Assembly (NCBI GenBank): GCA_007127175.1
Contig: SKZX01000046.1
Coordinates: 1 to 11,242, forward strand
DNA from: Desulfobacterales bacterium
Lineage (GTDB): Bacteria > Desulfobacterota > Desulfobacteria > Desulfobacterales > Desulfosalsimonadaceae
DNA length: 11,242 nt
Direction: 5' to 3'
Position 1 is the stretch's first letter. Each line of letters starts with the position of its first letter. Shown one piece after another: positions 5,290 to 11,242 of the stretch. The translations under genes were made by a program, and so were the position numbers. The notes beneath the pieces are model-generated. The model saw only the letters and a list, made by a program, of their open reading frames with translations. It searched no databases and was not told the DNA's origin.

Positions 5290-6042
5290 ATGCCCCCCCG
5301 CCCTGCACCATTTGAAATCCTATCCGGCATCCATTGTGTAACCGAGGCGCTTCGCGCGGGCAGACGGAAAATTTTCGAAATCTACACCGCAAAACCCCTG
5401 CCTGAGGCCATTGCCGCTGCGGCCGGCGCAAAGGGTATTCCGGTTGTCCGAAAAGAAAAAGAAGCGCTGGAAAAACTTGCCGGAACCGCCCAGCACCAGC
5501 AGGTGGCAGCCAGGGTGACGCCATTTGAACTTTCCGACTTCAGGGGTATGCTCCAGAAACAGGCAGACCCCGCTTTTCCCCCGTTCTTTTTAATCCTGGA
5601 CAGCATCATGGATCCCGGCAACCTGGGGGCGCTGGTCCGCACGGCGGTATGCGCCGGCATCTCCGGCATCATCGTTCCCAGGGACCGGTCCGCCCCTTTA
5701 ACGCCGGCTGTTTCCAGGGCTTCTGCCGGGGCCATGGAGCATTGCGCCATATGCCGTGTCACCAACCTTGCCGCTGCGATCAGGGAATTGAAAAAATCCG
5801 GCATATGGATCACAGGACTTGACCGGAAGGGTCATTTATCGGTATACGATGCGGATATGACCGGTGCCTGCGCCATCGTCGTCGGGGGGGAGCATACGGG
5901 AATCCGCCGGCTTGTCGCTGAAAGCTGCGACAACCTCTGCCATATCCCGCAGATCGGCCCGGTGAACTCCCTGAACGCATCGGCCGCCGGCGCCATCGCC
6001 ATTTACGAAGCCTTTCGCCAGAGAAGCGGGGGCAGACAATAA
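5290..6042 (+). CDS. rlmB: TrmH/SpoU family RNA 2'-O-methyltransferase, RlmB type
   Basis: Members of this SPOUT family transfer a methyl group from S-adenosylmethionine to a ribose 2'-OH. RlmB modifies G2251 of 23S rRNA. The 250-residue product has an N-terminal substrate-binding domain (about 7-80; FEILSGIHCVTEALRAGRR and AQHQQVAAR are typical of RlmB). The catalytic knot domain shows motif 1 DPGNLGALVRTA (108-119, N111 and R117), motif 2 VVGGEHTGI (197-205) and motif 3 IPQIGPVNSLNASAA (219-233). The N-terminal domain favours RlmB over plain TrmH, but the exact target nucleotide is inference. No Shine-Dalgarno precedes the ATG; the space is a heptamer repeat. icd follows after 29 nt. Confidence 0.87.
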   Translation: MPPRPAPFEILSGIHCVTEALRAGRRKIFEIYTAKPLPEAIAAAAGAKGIPVVRKEKEALEKLAGTAQHQQVAARVTPFELSDFRGMLQKQADPAFPPFFLILDSIMDPGNLGALVRTAVCAGISGIIVPRDRSAPLTPAVSRASAGAMEHCAICRVTNLAAAIRELKKSGIWITGLDRKGHLSVYDADMTGACAIVVGGEHTGIRRLVAESCDNLCHIPQIGPVNSLNASAAGAIAIYEAFRQRSGGRQ

Positions 6043-6071
6043 TCGAACACTGAAAGGAACCTGGAAGGCAT

Positions 6072-7295
6072 ATGAACAAACCTGAAAAAATAACAAAAAA
6101 CAGCAACGGTGAACTCGTTGTCCCGGACCATGTCATTATCCCTTTTATCGAGGGAGACGGCATCGGCCCGGATATATGGCATGCAACCCGGACGGTGATT
6201 GACGGTGCTGTCAAGACCGCATATGGCGAGGAAAGAAAAATTTTCTGGCACGAATTGTTTGTGGGTGAAAAAGGGTTCAAAAAGGACGGACAGTGGTTGT
6301 CCGATGACGCGCTCGGGGAAATCAGGGAGCACATGGTCGCCATCAAGGGACCGCTGACCACGCCCGTTGGCGAGGGCATGCGGAGCCTGAACGTGTCCAT
6401 CCGACAGAAGCTGGACCTTTTTGCCTGCATCCGGCCGGTAAAATACATCGACCCGGTCCCCTCCCCCATGAAAAATCCCAACAAGATCGACATGGTGATT
6501 TTCAGGGAAAACACGGAAGACCTGTACGCGGGGATCGAGTGGGCCTCCGGTAGCCCTGAAGCCGAAACCGTCAGCACTTTTCTGAAAGAAAAAATGGGCG
6601 CCAGCCTCCCTGAAAAAGCCGGCATCGGCATCAAGCCCATGAGCGCGAAAAACACGAAGCGACTGGTGGCAAAGGCCATTGAATACGCCATTGAAAACAA
6701 ATACCCCAGCGTGACCCTGATGCACAAAGGCAACATCATGAAATTCACGGAAGGCGCCTTTCGCAACTGGGGCTACGAAGTGGCCATCGAGTCCTTCAGG
6801 GACCACGTCATTACGGAAGACGAGCTGTATGACACCTATGACGGCAGGCAGCCCGCCGGTAAAATCGTGATCAAGGACCGGATTGCGGACATGCTTTTCC
6901 AGCAGGTCCTGCTCAGGCCAGATGAATTCGGCGTTATCGCCACACCCAATTTGAACGGTGATTATATTTCCGATGCCCTGGCCGCCCAGGTCGGCGGGCT
7001 CGGCATGGCGCCCGGGGCCAACATCAGCAATGAGTGCGCCGTTTTTGAAGCAACACATGGCACCGCACCGAAATACGCCGGCCTTGACAAGGTCAATCCC
7101 AGCTCTTTGATTCTCTCAGGCGCCATGATGCTGGATCACATGGGCTGGAAAGTCGCCGCGACCCTGATACGGAGCAGCCTGCAGATGGCTGTCAAGTCCG
7201 GGAAGGTGACCTACGACCTTGCGCGCCAGATCCAGGGGGCAACCGAAGTCACATGCTCCGCGTTCGGCGATGCCATTGTCCGGAACATGGGCTGA
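6072..7295 (+). CDS. icd: isocitrate dehydrogenase (NADP+)
   Basis: This enzyme oxidatively decarboxylates isocitrate to 2-oxoglutarate in the cytoplasm, supplying NADPH and the precursor of glutamate. The 407-residue protein is close in length and sequence to the E. coli enzyme. The isocitrate site is visible as RSLNVSIRQ (S105, N107, R111), R121 and R145 of FRENTEDLYAG with Y152. HKGNIMKFTEG has K219, and metal ligands are in NLNGDYISDALA (D297, D301). Coenzyme choice can be read: HGTAPKYAG with K334-Y335, plus Y381 and R385, matches the E. coli residues that hold the 2'-phosphate, so NADP is predicted. AAGG (6065-6068) precedes the ATG. It lies between an rRNA methylase and comF, with no other TCA-cycle gene in view. 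Confidence 0.96.
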   Translation: MNKPEKITKNSNGELVVPDHVIIPFIEGDGIGPDIWHATRTVIDGAVKTAYGEERKIFWHELFVGEKGFKKDGQWLSDDALGEIREHMVAIKGPLTTPVGEGMRSLNVSIRQKLDLFACIRPVKYIDPVPSPMKNPNKIDMVIFRENTEDLYAGIEWASGSPEAETVSTFLKEKMGASLPEKAGIGIKPMSAKNTKRLVAKAIEYAIENKYPSVTLMHKGNIMKFTEGAFRNWGYEVAIESFRDHVITEDELYDTYDGRQPAGKIVIKDRIADMLFQQVLLRPDEFGVIATPNLNGDYISDALAAQVGGLGMAPGANISNECAVFEATHGTAPKYAGLDKVNPSSLILSGAMMLDHMGWKVAATLIRSSLQMAVKSGKVTYDLARQIQGATEVTCSAFGDAIVRNMG

Positions 7296-7299
7296 AGGT

Positions 7300-8166
7300 T
7301 TGATCTCGAAACTCTTTCGGGATATCGCCCGGGGTATTGCCAGCGGCCTGTTTCCCGATATCTGCATGTCGTGCAATGAATGGATCGAACCCGACCGCTG
7401 CGGGGTGGACGAACCTGCACCGACTGGCCGGTTTTCCCTGGAAGGTGAAACCCCTGAACGCCTTTTCAAGGCGGTCATGGGGCGCCACCTCTGCCGCATG
7501 TGCCTGGACGCCTATGCGCCGGTGTCGCCGCCCTTCTGCACCCGCTGTGGCGTGCAGTTCCGGAGCCGTGCGGTCGAAGGGCACCTGTGCGGACGATGCA
7601 TAACAAAGCCGGTGCATCAGGGGGTTTCCGGGGAAACATTTATTTCAGCACGGGCTTGCGGCCAGTATTCAGGCACCCTGAAGAATACCGTGCATGCCTA
7701 TAAATACCTTGGGAAATACGGCCTGGGCCGCCCCCTCGGCACCTTGCTGCATGCGTATTATGTCAAACATTTTGCTGAAAAGGACATCGATTGGGTTGTG
7801 CCCGTCCCCCTGCACCGGAAAAAACTTGTGGCAAGGGGCTTTGACCAGGTAACAGGGATGCTCCGCCATTGGCCATGGACTTCTGCCAACGGCAGCAGGT
7901 TCCTGGACAACGGGACGGCGCTGGCGGAAAACCTGCTGCAGCGCGTTAAGCACACCGACACCCAGACCGGCCTGGACAGGAAGCAGCGCGGGGCAAACGT
8001 GAAAAACGCATTTGCCGTAACCGGGGCCGTTCCGGTCAAGCGCAAACGCGTCCTCATCGTTGATGATGTCTATACCACCGGTGCGACCCTGGAGGAATGC
8101 GCACGCGCATTGCAGCGTGCCGGTGCGTCGGAAATCTATGTTCTGACCCTTGCAAGGGCCATGTGA
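7300..8166 (+). CDS. comF: ComF family protein (phosphoribosyltransferase-like, zinc finger)
   Basis: ComF-type proteins act in DNA uptake and recombination in competent bacteria, but many non-competent species have them. The family joins N-terminal cysteine pairs to a type I phosphoribosyltransferase fold. From TTG 7300 the product has 288 residues. Cysteine pairs are at 22/25, 65/68, 80/83 and 97/100 (CMSC, CRMC, CTRC, CGRC), enough for two zinc sites. VPVPLHRKKLVARGFDQ (167-183) and the PRPP loop VLIVDDVYTTGAT (251-263) are intact. The start is uncertain: TTG 7300 lies four bases after the icd stop with little Shine-Dalgarno, and ATG 7273 would overlap icd by 23 nt. The insert between the first two cysteine pairs (about 26-64) is longer than usual. 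Its stop overlaps the pgeF start. Confidence 0.85.
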   Translation: MISKLFRDIARGIASGLFPDICMSCNEWIEPDRCGVDEPAPTGRFSLEGETPERLFKAVMGRHLCRMCLDAYAPVSPPFCTRCGVQFRSRAVEGHLCGRCITKPVHQGVSGETFISARACGQYSGTLKNTVHAYKYLGKYGLGRPLGTLLHAYYVKHFAEKDIDWVVPVPLHRKKLVARGFDQVTGMLRHWPWTSANGSRFLDNGTALAENLLQRVKHTDTQTGLDRKQRGANVKNAFAVTGAVPVKRKRVLIVDDVYTTGATLEECARALQRAGASEIYVLTLARAM

Positions 8167-8930
8167 TGCGATTTCGTGAAAAAAACGGACTTGTTTTTCT
8201 TACCTTCGATATCCTGGATGCCTGCCCGGATGTGGTGCACGGGATTTTTCTGCGGGGCGGCGGCGGCAGCAAAGGGGCGTATGCATCTCTGAATGTGGGC
8301 ATCAACAACGGGGATGACCCTTCCGCAGTGAGGCGCAACCGAAGGGCTGTCGAGCGGTCCCTGGGCGGCGCGCCGCTTTTTTTCCTTTCCCAGGTTCACG
8401 GCACCCGCATTGTGGTTTCAGATGATTTTAAAGAAGGGGGCCATGGCGACATCCCCCCGGAAGCCGACGGGGTCATCTGCAGCCGGCCGGGCAGCCTGCT
8501 GGTGGTGCAGGTGGCCGATTGCCAGCCGGTCATGCTTCATGATCCGGTGAAACAAATCGTTGCCAACGTCCATGCGGGATGGCGGGGCAGCATCGCCAAC
8601 ATCATCGGCCATTGCATCGAGATGATGAAAGGCCGGTTCGGCTGCGACCCGAAAGACCTGGTCGCCGGCATCGGCCCTTCCCTGGGGCCCTGCTGCGCTG
8701 AATTCATCAACTACAAAACCGAAATACCGGCGCTGTTCTGGCGGTACCGGGACCACCAAAACCGCTTCAATTTCTGGCAGGCAAGCCATGACCAGCTTGC
8801 CGCCTGCGGCGTCGACCCGGCAAACATCGAGTGGTCCAACATCTGCACCCGCTGCAATACGCACCTGTTTTTTTCGTACCGGCAGTCAAACACCACGGGC
8901 CGGTTTGCATCCGTCATCGGAATGGTTTAA
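8166..8930 (+). CDS. pgeF: peptidoglycan editing factor PgeF (YfiH/multicopper polyphenol oxidase family)
   Basis: PgeF (YfiH) in E. coli removes peptidoglycan precursors that wrongly carry L-Ser in place of L-Ala; relatives were earlier named polyphenol oxidases, and the human homologue is LACC1. The 254-residue protein has SQVHGT (75-80, H78), EADGVI (99-104), VADCQPVML (116-124, C119), HAGWRG (136-141, H136) and GIGPSLGPCC (168-177). H78, C119 and H136 form the expected metal site. The C-terminus ends TGRFASVIGM, a family feature. The ATG shares one base with the comF TGA, and AAGGG (8154-8158) lies seven bases before it, so translation is probably coupled. Upstream-open sequence to 8097 is comF overlap and should not be called. 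There is no signal peptide. Confidence 0.93.
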   Translation: MRFREKNGLVFLTFDILDACPDVVHGIFLRGGGGSKGAYASLNVGINNGDDPSAVRRNRRAVERSLGGAPLFFLSQVHGTRIVVSDDFKEGGHGDIPPEADGVICSRPGSLLVVQVADCQPVMLHDPVKQIVANVHAGWRGSIANIIGHCIEMMKGRFGCDPKDLVAGIGPSLGPCCAEFINYKTEIPALFWRYRDHQNRFNFWQASHDQLAACGVDPANIEWSNICTRCNTHLFFSYRQSNTTGRFASVIGMV

Positions 8931-8971
8931 GTTGAGAGCGGTCTTGCAACTGTTTTACACAAGGAATTTCA

Positions 8972-9769
8972 ATGCATCAGGAAAATTCAACCATACGCTT
9001 CAACAATCAAGTCGGGAACGGGTATTACAAAATCGGCATCACGTGCGGCCCTGAGTATTCGGCGGCTGTCCCCGGCCAGTTTGTCACGCTGAAAATCGCC
9101 GGCCGCATGGACCCCCTGCTGCGCCGGCCCTTTTCCATTCACCGGCTTGTCAAGCGCGGCGAACAGGTTGACGGCCTGGAAATTCTCTACCGCGTGGTGG
9201 GCGGGTTTACAGGACAGCTTTCCGAAATGGGGGAAAACGAACCTTTAGACCTGCTGGGGCCACTGGGGCATGGCTTTTCCGTTTCCAATACGGTTAAAGG
9301 CCCCCTCTTCGTGGCTGGCGGCATCGGGGTCGCCCCCATTGTATTCCTTGCTGAAACCCTTCAAGACCGCGGAGCTGACCTTTCAGGCGCCTTCGTTTTT
9401 ATGGGCGGCAAAACCGCGTCCGATATCCTGTGTGAAGGAGATTTTGCCAGACTTGGCATGGGCGCTGCCATCACCACGGAAGATGGCAGCAAGGGTGAAA
9501 AAGGGCTCGTCACCATACTGCTTGATGCATACCTGGAAACGCAAAAACCGGATGTCATCTACGCCTGCGGCCCCCACGGCATGCTGCACGCCGTTGCGGA
9601 TATGGCCGCAGCACGCCAAATCCGGTGCGAGGTCTCCATAGAAACGGTCATGGCCTGCGGGTTGGGTGTATGCATGGGGTGCGCGACCAAAACAAAAGAT
9701 TTTCCCGGCGGCTATCGCCATATCTGCAAACACGGGCCGGTTTTTGACGCGTCCGTGGTAGTTTTTTAA
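8972..9769 (+). CDS. pyrK: PyrK-type dihydroorotate dehydrogenase electron-transfer subunit
   Basis: PyrK carries FAD and a [2Fe-2S] cluster and passes electrons from dihydroorotate dehydrogenase PyrDB to NAD+. The 265-residue protein has the ferredoxin-reductase layout. A beta-barrel domain contains the FAD motif RRPFSI (51-56), and the nucleotide-binding domain has FVAGGIGVAPIVF (113-125) and YACGPHGML (197-205). Four cluster cysteines are at 229, 234, 237 and 252 (ACGLGVCMGC, then HICKHGPVF). AAGGA (8961-8965) supports the ATG. pyrD, the usual neighbour, is not next to it: pgeF lies 41 nt upstream and selD 16 nt downstream. It could serve a PyrDB encoded elsewhere, or another oxidoreductase; the C-terminal GPVF motif favours true PyrK. 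Confidence 0.9.
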   Translation: MHQENSTIRFNNQVGNGYYKIGITCGPEYSAAVPGQFVTLKIAGRMDPLLRRPFSIHRLVKRGEQVDGLEILYRVVGGFTGQLSEMGENEPLDLLGPLGHGFSVSNTVKGPLFVAGGIGVAPIVFLAETLQDRGADLSGAFVFMGGKTASDILCEGDFARLGMGAAITTEDGSKGEKGLVTILLDAYLETQKPDVIYACGPHGMLHAVADMAAARQIRCEVSIETVMACGLGVCMGCATKTKDFPGGYRHICKHGPVFDASVVVF

Positions 9770-9785
9770 ACCAGAGGAGTCACAA

Positions 9786-10829
9786 TTGTCCGATAAATAC
9801 CAGCTTACCATGAAAACAAAGGCTTCCGGCTGAGCCGCCAAACTGGGTCCGGGGGTCCTGGACCGCGTGGTGGCAACCCTGCCGTTGATAAAAGACCCGC
9901 GTCTCCTGGTAGGGCTGGAGGCATCCGACGATGCCGGCGTATACCTTTTAAACGACGATACGGCCCTGATCCAGACGCTGGACTTTTTTACACCCATTGT
10001 CGACAATCCCTATGATTTCGGCCGGATTGCCGCGGCCAACGCACTGAGCGACGTGTATGCCATGGGCGGAAAACCGCTCACGGCAATGAACATCGTGTGT
10101 TTTCCCGCAGGCGACCTGCCCGAGGAAGCACTCAGGGAAACCCTGGAAGGCGGGCTTGAAAAAATCCATGAGTCCGGGGCAGTGCTGGCCGGCGGGCACA
10201 GCGTGGAGGACGCAGAATTCAAATACGGCCTTTCGGTCACGGGGATTGTTCATCCTGGCGGCATATGGACCAATGGGGGGGCGAAAACCGGGGACCGCCT
10301 GATCCTGACCAAGCCCATCGGCACCGGCATCCTGGCCGTTGCCGTCAAGGGGCGGATCGCGGACCCCGACGCTATCCGGGACCTGACGGAGATTACGGCC
10401 ACGCTCAATAAAAACGCCGCTGAAACGGCAGCGGCGTTTTCCCCGACGGCCTGCACGGACGTCACCGGCTTCGGCCTTGCCGGCCACCTCCTGGAAATGG
10501 CCCGGGCGTCCGGCAGGGAAATCCGGATTGACACGGACCGGGTGCCCGTGATCGCATCGGCTGTTGGGTACGGGCAAATGGGGCTTTTCCCGGCAGGCGC
10601 CTACGCCAACAAAAAGCATTTCAGCCGGCACGTGACCGTTGATCCCGGGATAAACGATATCCTGGCGGATATCATGTTTGATCCCCAGACATCCGGTGGG
10701 CTCGTGCTGGCCATTTCCCCATCACGGGCTGCCGACTGCCTGGCCGCCCTTTGCGACCAGGGCGTGGATGCGCACCTTATCGGCGAAGTGGCGGGTGAGG
10801 ATGCCTGCGGCCGGGTGGTTTTCAGTTAA
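9786..10829 (+). CDS. selD: selenide, water dikinase, itself a selenoprotein (Sec16 encoded by in-frame TGA)
   Basis: SelD makes selenophosphate from selenide and ATP, the selenium donor for selenocysteine and selenouridine. The true start is TTG 9786 with GAGGAG (9774-9779) six bases upstream. The frame then reads LSDKYQLTMKTKASG (first residue decoded as Met), TGA at 9831-9833, AAKLGPGVLDRVV and onward without a break. The TGA is codon 16, the catalytic Cys position of the family, and the essential lysine follows at K19 (compare C17 and K20 in E. coli). Total length is 347 residues, normal for SelD. Later motifs include TLDFFTPIVDNPYDFG, AANALSDVYAMGGKP, AGGHSVED, DVTGFGLAGH and DPQTSGG. 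A caller that treats TGA as stop would begin at 9867 and lose the catalytic loop. It is the last gene of the operon. Confidence 0.95.
9831..9864 (+). promoter_or_regulatory. UGA-Sec codon and bacterial SECIS-like hairpin in selD
   Basis: The TGA (9831-9833) is followed after 12 nt by GGTCC (9846-9850), a 9-nt loop GGGGGTCCT (9851-9859) and GGACC (9860-9864). The 5-bp stem is perfect, and G residues lead the apical loop as in SelB-bound bacterial SECIS elements. Spacing from the UGA is in the usual range. The element is also coding sequence (KLGPGVLDRV), so its bases serve both functions. Hairpin details are read by eye, not from a folding program. Confidence 0.75.
10411..10440. terminator. 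terminator-like hairpin inside the selD coding sequence
   Basis: AAAACGCCGCTG (10411-10422) and CAGCGGCGTTTT (10429-10440) are exact reverse complements over 12 bp around the loop AAACGG. The right arm ends in TTTT, so on either strand the structure looks like an intrinsic terminator with a short U run. It lies about two thirds into selD and codes for NKNAAETAAAF. The tract is short (four T, then CCCC), so real termination is uncertain. Confidence 0.4.
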
Positions 10830-10840
10830 ACGTGCCCCCA

Positions 10841-10913
10841 GGGGACAGAATTCAATTCTGTCTCCCGGGTTTAATGGCAATCCTTTTTGGGGACAGAATT
10901 TAATTCTGTCCCC
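10841..10913. repeat. pair of GGGGACAGAATT palindromes
   Basis: Two palindromes stand in tandem 22 nt apart. The first (10841-10866) has arm GGGGACAGAATT with a nearly matching right arm ending TCTGTCTCCC. The second (10889-10913) has perfect 12-nt arms GGGGACAGAATT and AATTCTGTCCCC around a single T. They begin 11 nt after the selD stop. Palindromes of this look are, in my memory, often found near REP-associated (Y1-type) transposases; no such gene is in the window. They may also shape the 3' end of the operon transcript, though no T run follows. Confidence 0.75.
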
Positions 10914-10942
10914 CCTTGGCGTTTGGCGTTTGAATATGTTTA

Positions 10943-11090
10943 ATCCCCGGAGGGGATATGGAATTCAGCCGGTGGTTTCAACCACCGGTTAAAGACCCTC
11001 CCATCATTTGCTGCAGGTAAGACGGCCCATCTTGGCTTTTCCCCACCCCGGCAGGGGTGACAGTGGATAGCCGGTGGTTTCAACCACCGG
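10943..11090. repeat. two A-B palindromic module pairs
   Basis: Module A appears as ATCCCCGGAGGGGAT (10943-10957), followed by module B CCGGTGGTTTCAACCACCGG (10969-10988). A second pair follows: a diverged A (CACCCCGGCAGGGGTG, 11044-11059) and an identical B (11071-11090). These pairs run in the order A then B, the inverse of the B-A order at 844-889 and 11186-11231. The sequence between the pairs (about 10990-11043) shows no gene or motif that I recognise. Confidence 0.75.
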
Positions 11091-11112
11091 TTATAAATGA
11101 GGCAATACAACC

Positions 11113-11233
11113 AGAGTCCTTAAGGGACGACACCTGTTGAATGTCGTCCCTTCAGGACTCTGTGTGTATAATGCCCATGCCCATACCGGTGGTTGAAACC
11201 ACCGGCTATATTATGTATCCCCTCCGGGGATGA
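11113..11233. repeat. composite repeat C-B-A, second copy
   Basis: Module C (11113-11161) has arms beginning AGAGTCCTTAAGGGACGAC and closing GTCGTCCCTTCAGGACTCT. Module B (11186-11205) is CCGGTGGTTGAAACCACCGG and module A (11217-11231) ATCCCCTCCGGGGAT. Order, orientation and overall length match 771-891. The 48 nt from B onward differ at one base; the spacer between C and B is different sequence, so only the modules are conserved. Nothing else is seen to the end of the window. Confidence 0.8.
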
Positions 11234-11242
11234 CCGGCATCA

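Noticed and set aside
6003..7058. 351-codon open frame opposite icd, and a 318-codon frame at 5810-6766
   Set aside because: Both are antisense shadows of rlmB and icd created by high GC at third positions; their translations match no family I know, whereas the sense frames are clear enzymes.
7219..7299. comF starting inside icd at 7219
   Set aside because: This would overlap icd by 77 nt and add residues with no family similarity; the ComF part begins around LISKLFRDI.
9948..10631. 227-codon minus-strand frame opposite selD
   Set aside because: Antisense shadow of a strongly conserved gene with no domain or start signal.
9867..10829. selD starting at ATG/GTG 9867 as a 320-residue protein
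   Set aside because: It would lack the catalytic Sec/Cys and lysine; the upstream frame restores the exact SelD N-terminus and has a strong ribosome binding site.
10678..10992. 104-codon plus-strand frame across the selD end and downstream repeats
   Set aside because: It overlaps selD in another frame and then reads through palindromic repeats; no coding evidence.
10943..11231. CRISPR array
   Set aside because: The repeated units are separate palindromic modules with irregular spacing and alternating order, not a constant repeat with even-sized unique spacers, and no cas gene is present.

Overview
The window reads as chromosome of a GC-rich, selenium-using member of the Desulfobacterota (former Deltaproteobacteria), most likely a Desulfobacteraceae/Desulfosarcinaceae-type sulfate reducer. 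Three things suggest this: the DUF4416-yicC-remA-gmk gene order, a selenocysteine-containing SelD, and intergenic palindromes of a kind I associate with those genomes. The assignment is inference from gene content; no 16S or other marker is present. Every gene I can support is on the + strand.

Region 1 (1-962) is repeat-rich. It holds a ~127-bp imperfect palindrome (67-193), then a good sigma70-type promoter, a structured leader and rpsU (S21, TTG start) with its own intrinsic terminator. After rpsU come a truncated copy of the palindrome and a composite repeat (771-891) that returns in the same orientation at the far end of the window. Repeat DNA runs right up to folC, so the longest open frame over-calls the FolC N-terminus.

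Region 2 (963-2508) holds folC (folate polyglutamylation) and a complete tRNA-Arg(CCG) with encoded CCA.

Region 3 (2559-10829) looks like one long co-directional transcription unit: a Trm112-like zinc protein, DUF4416, yicC, remA, gmk, an rlmB-type rRNA methylase, icd, comF, pgeF, a pyrK-type electron-transfer subunit and selD. Gaps are 58 nt or less and several junctions overlap. The theme is housekeeping: RNA turnover and modification, GMP phosphorylation, 2-oxoglutarate supply, DNA uptake or phosphoribosyl chemistry, cell-wall quality control, flavin/Fe-S electron transfer and selenophosphate synthesis.

The most notable single item is selD. Codon 16 is an in-frame TGA (9831-9833) at the catalytic Cys/Sec position, followed by a SECIS-like hairpin; ordinary gene calling would start the gene after it at 9867. 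SelD is thus itself a selenoprotein, which implies SelA, SelB and tRNA-Sec elsewhere in the genome. selD also contains a perfect 12-bp terminator-like hairpin in its coding sequence.

Region 4 (10830-11242) has no gene. It is an array of palindromic modules: two GGGGACAGAATT palindromes, then repeated CCGGTGG and ATCCCC modules, ending in the same composite block seen at 771-891. I saw no CRISPR array, transposase, phage gene or clear new multi-gene defence system.
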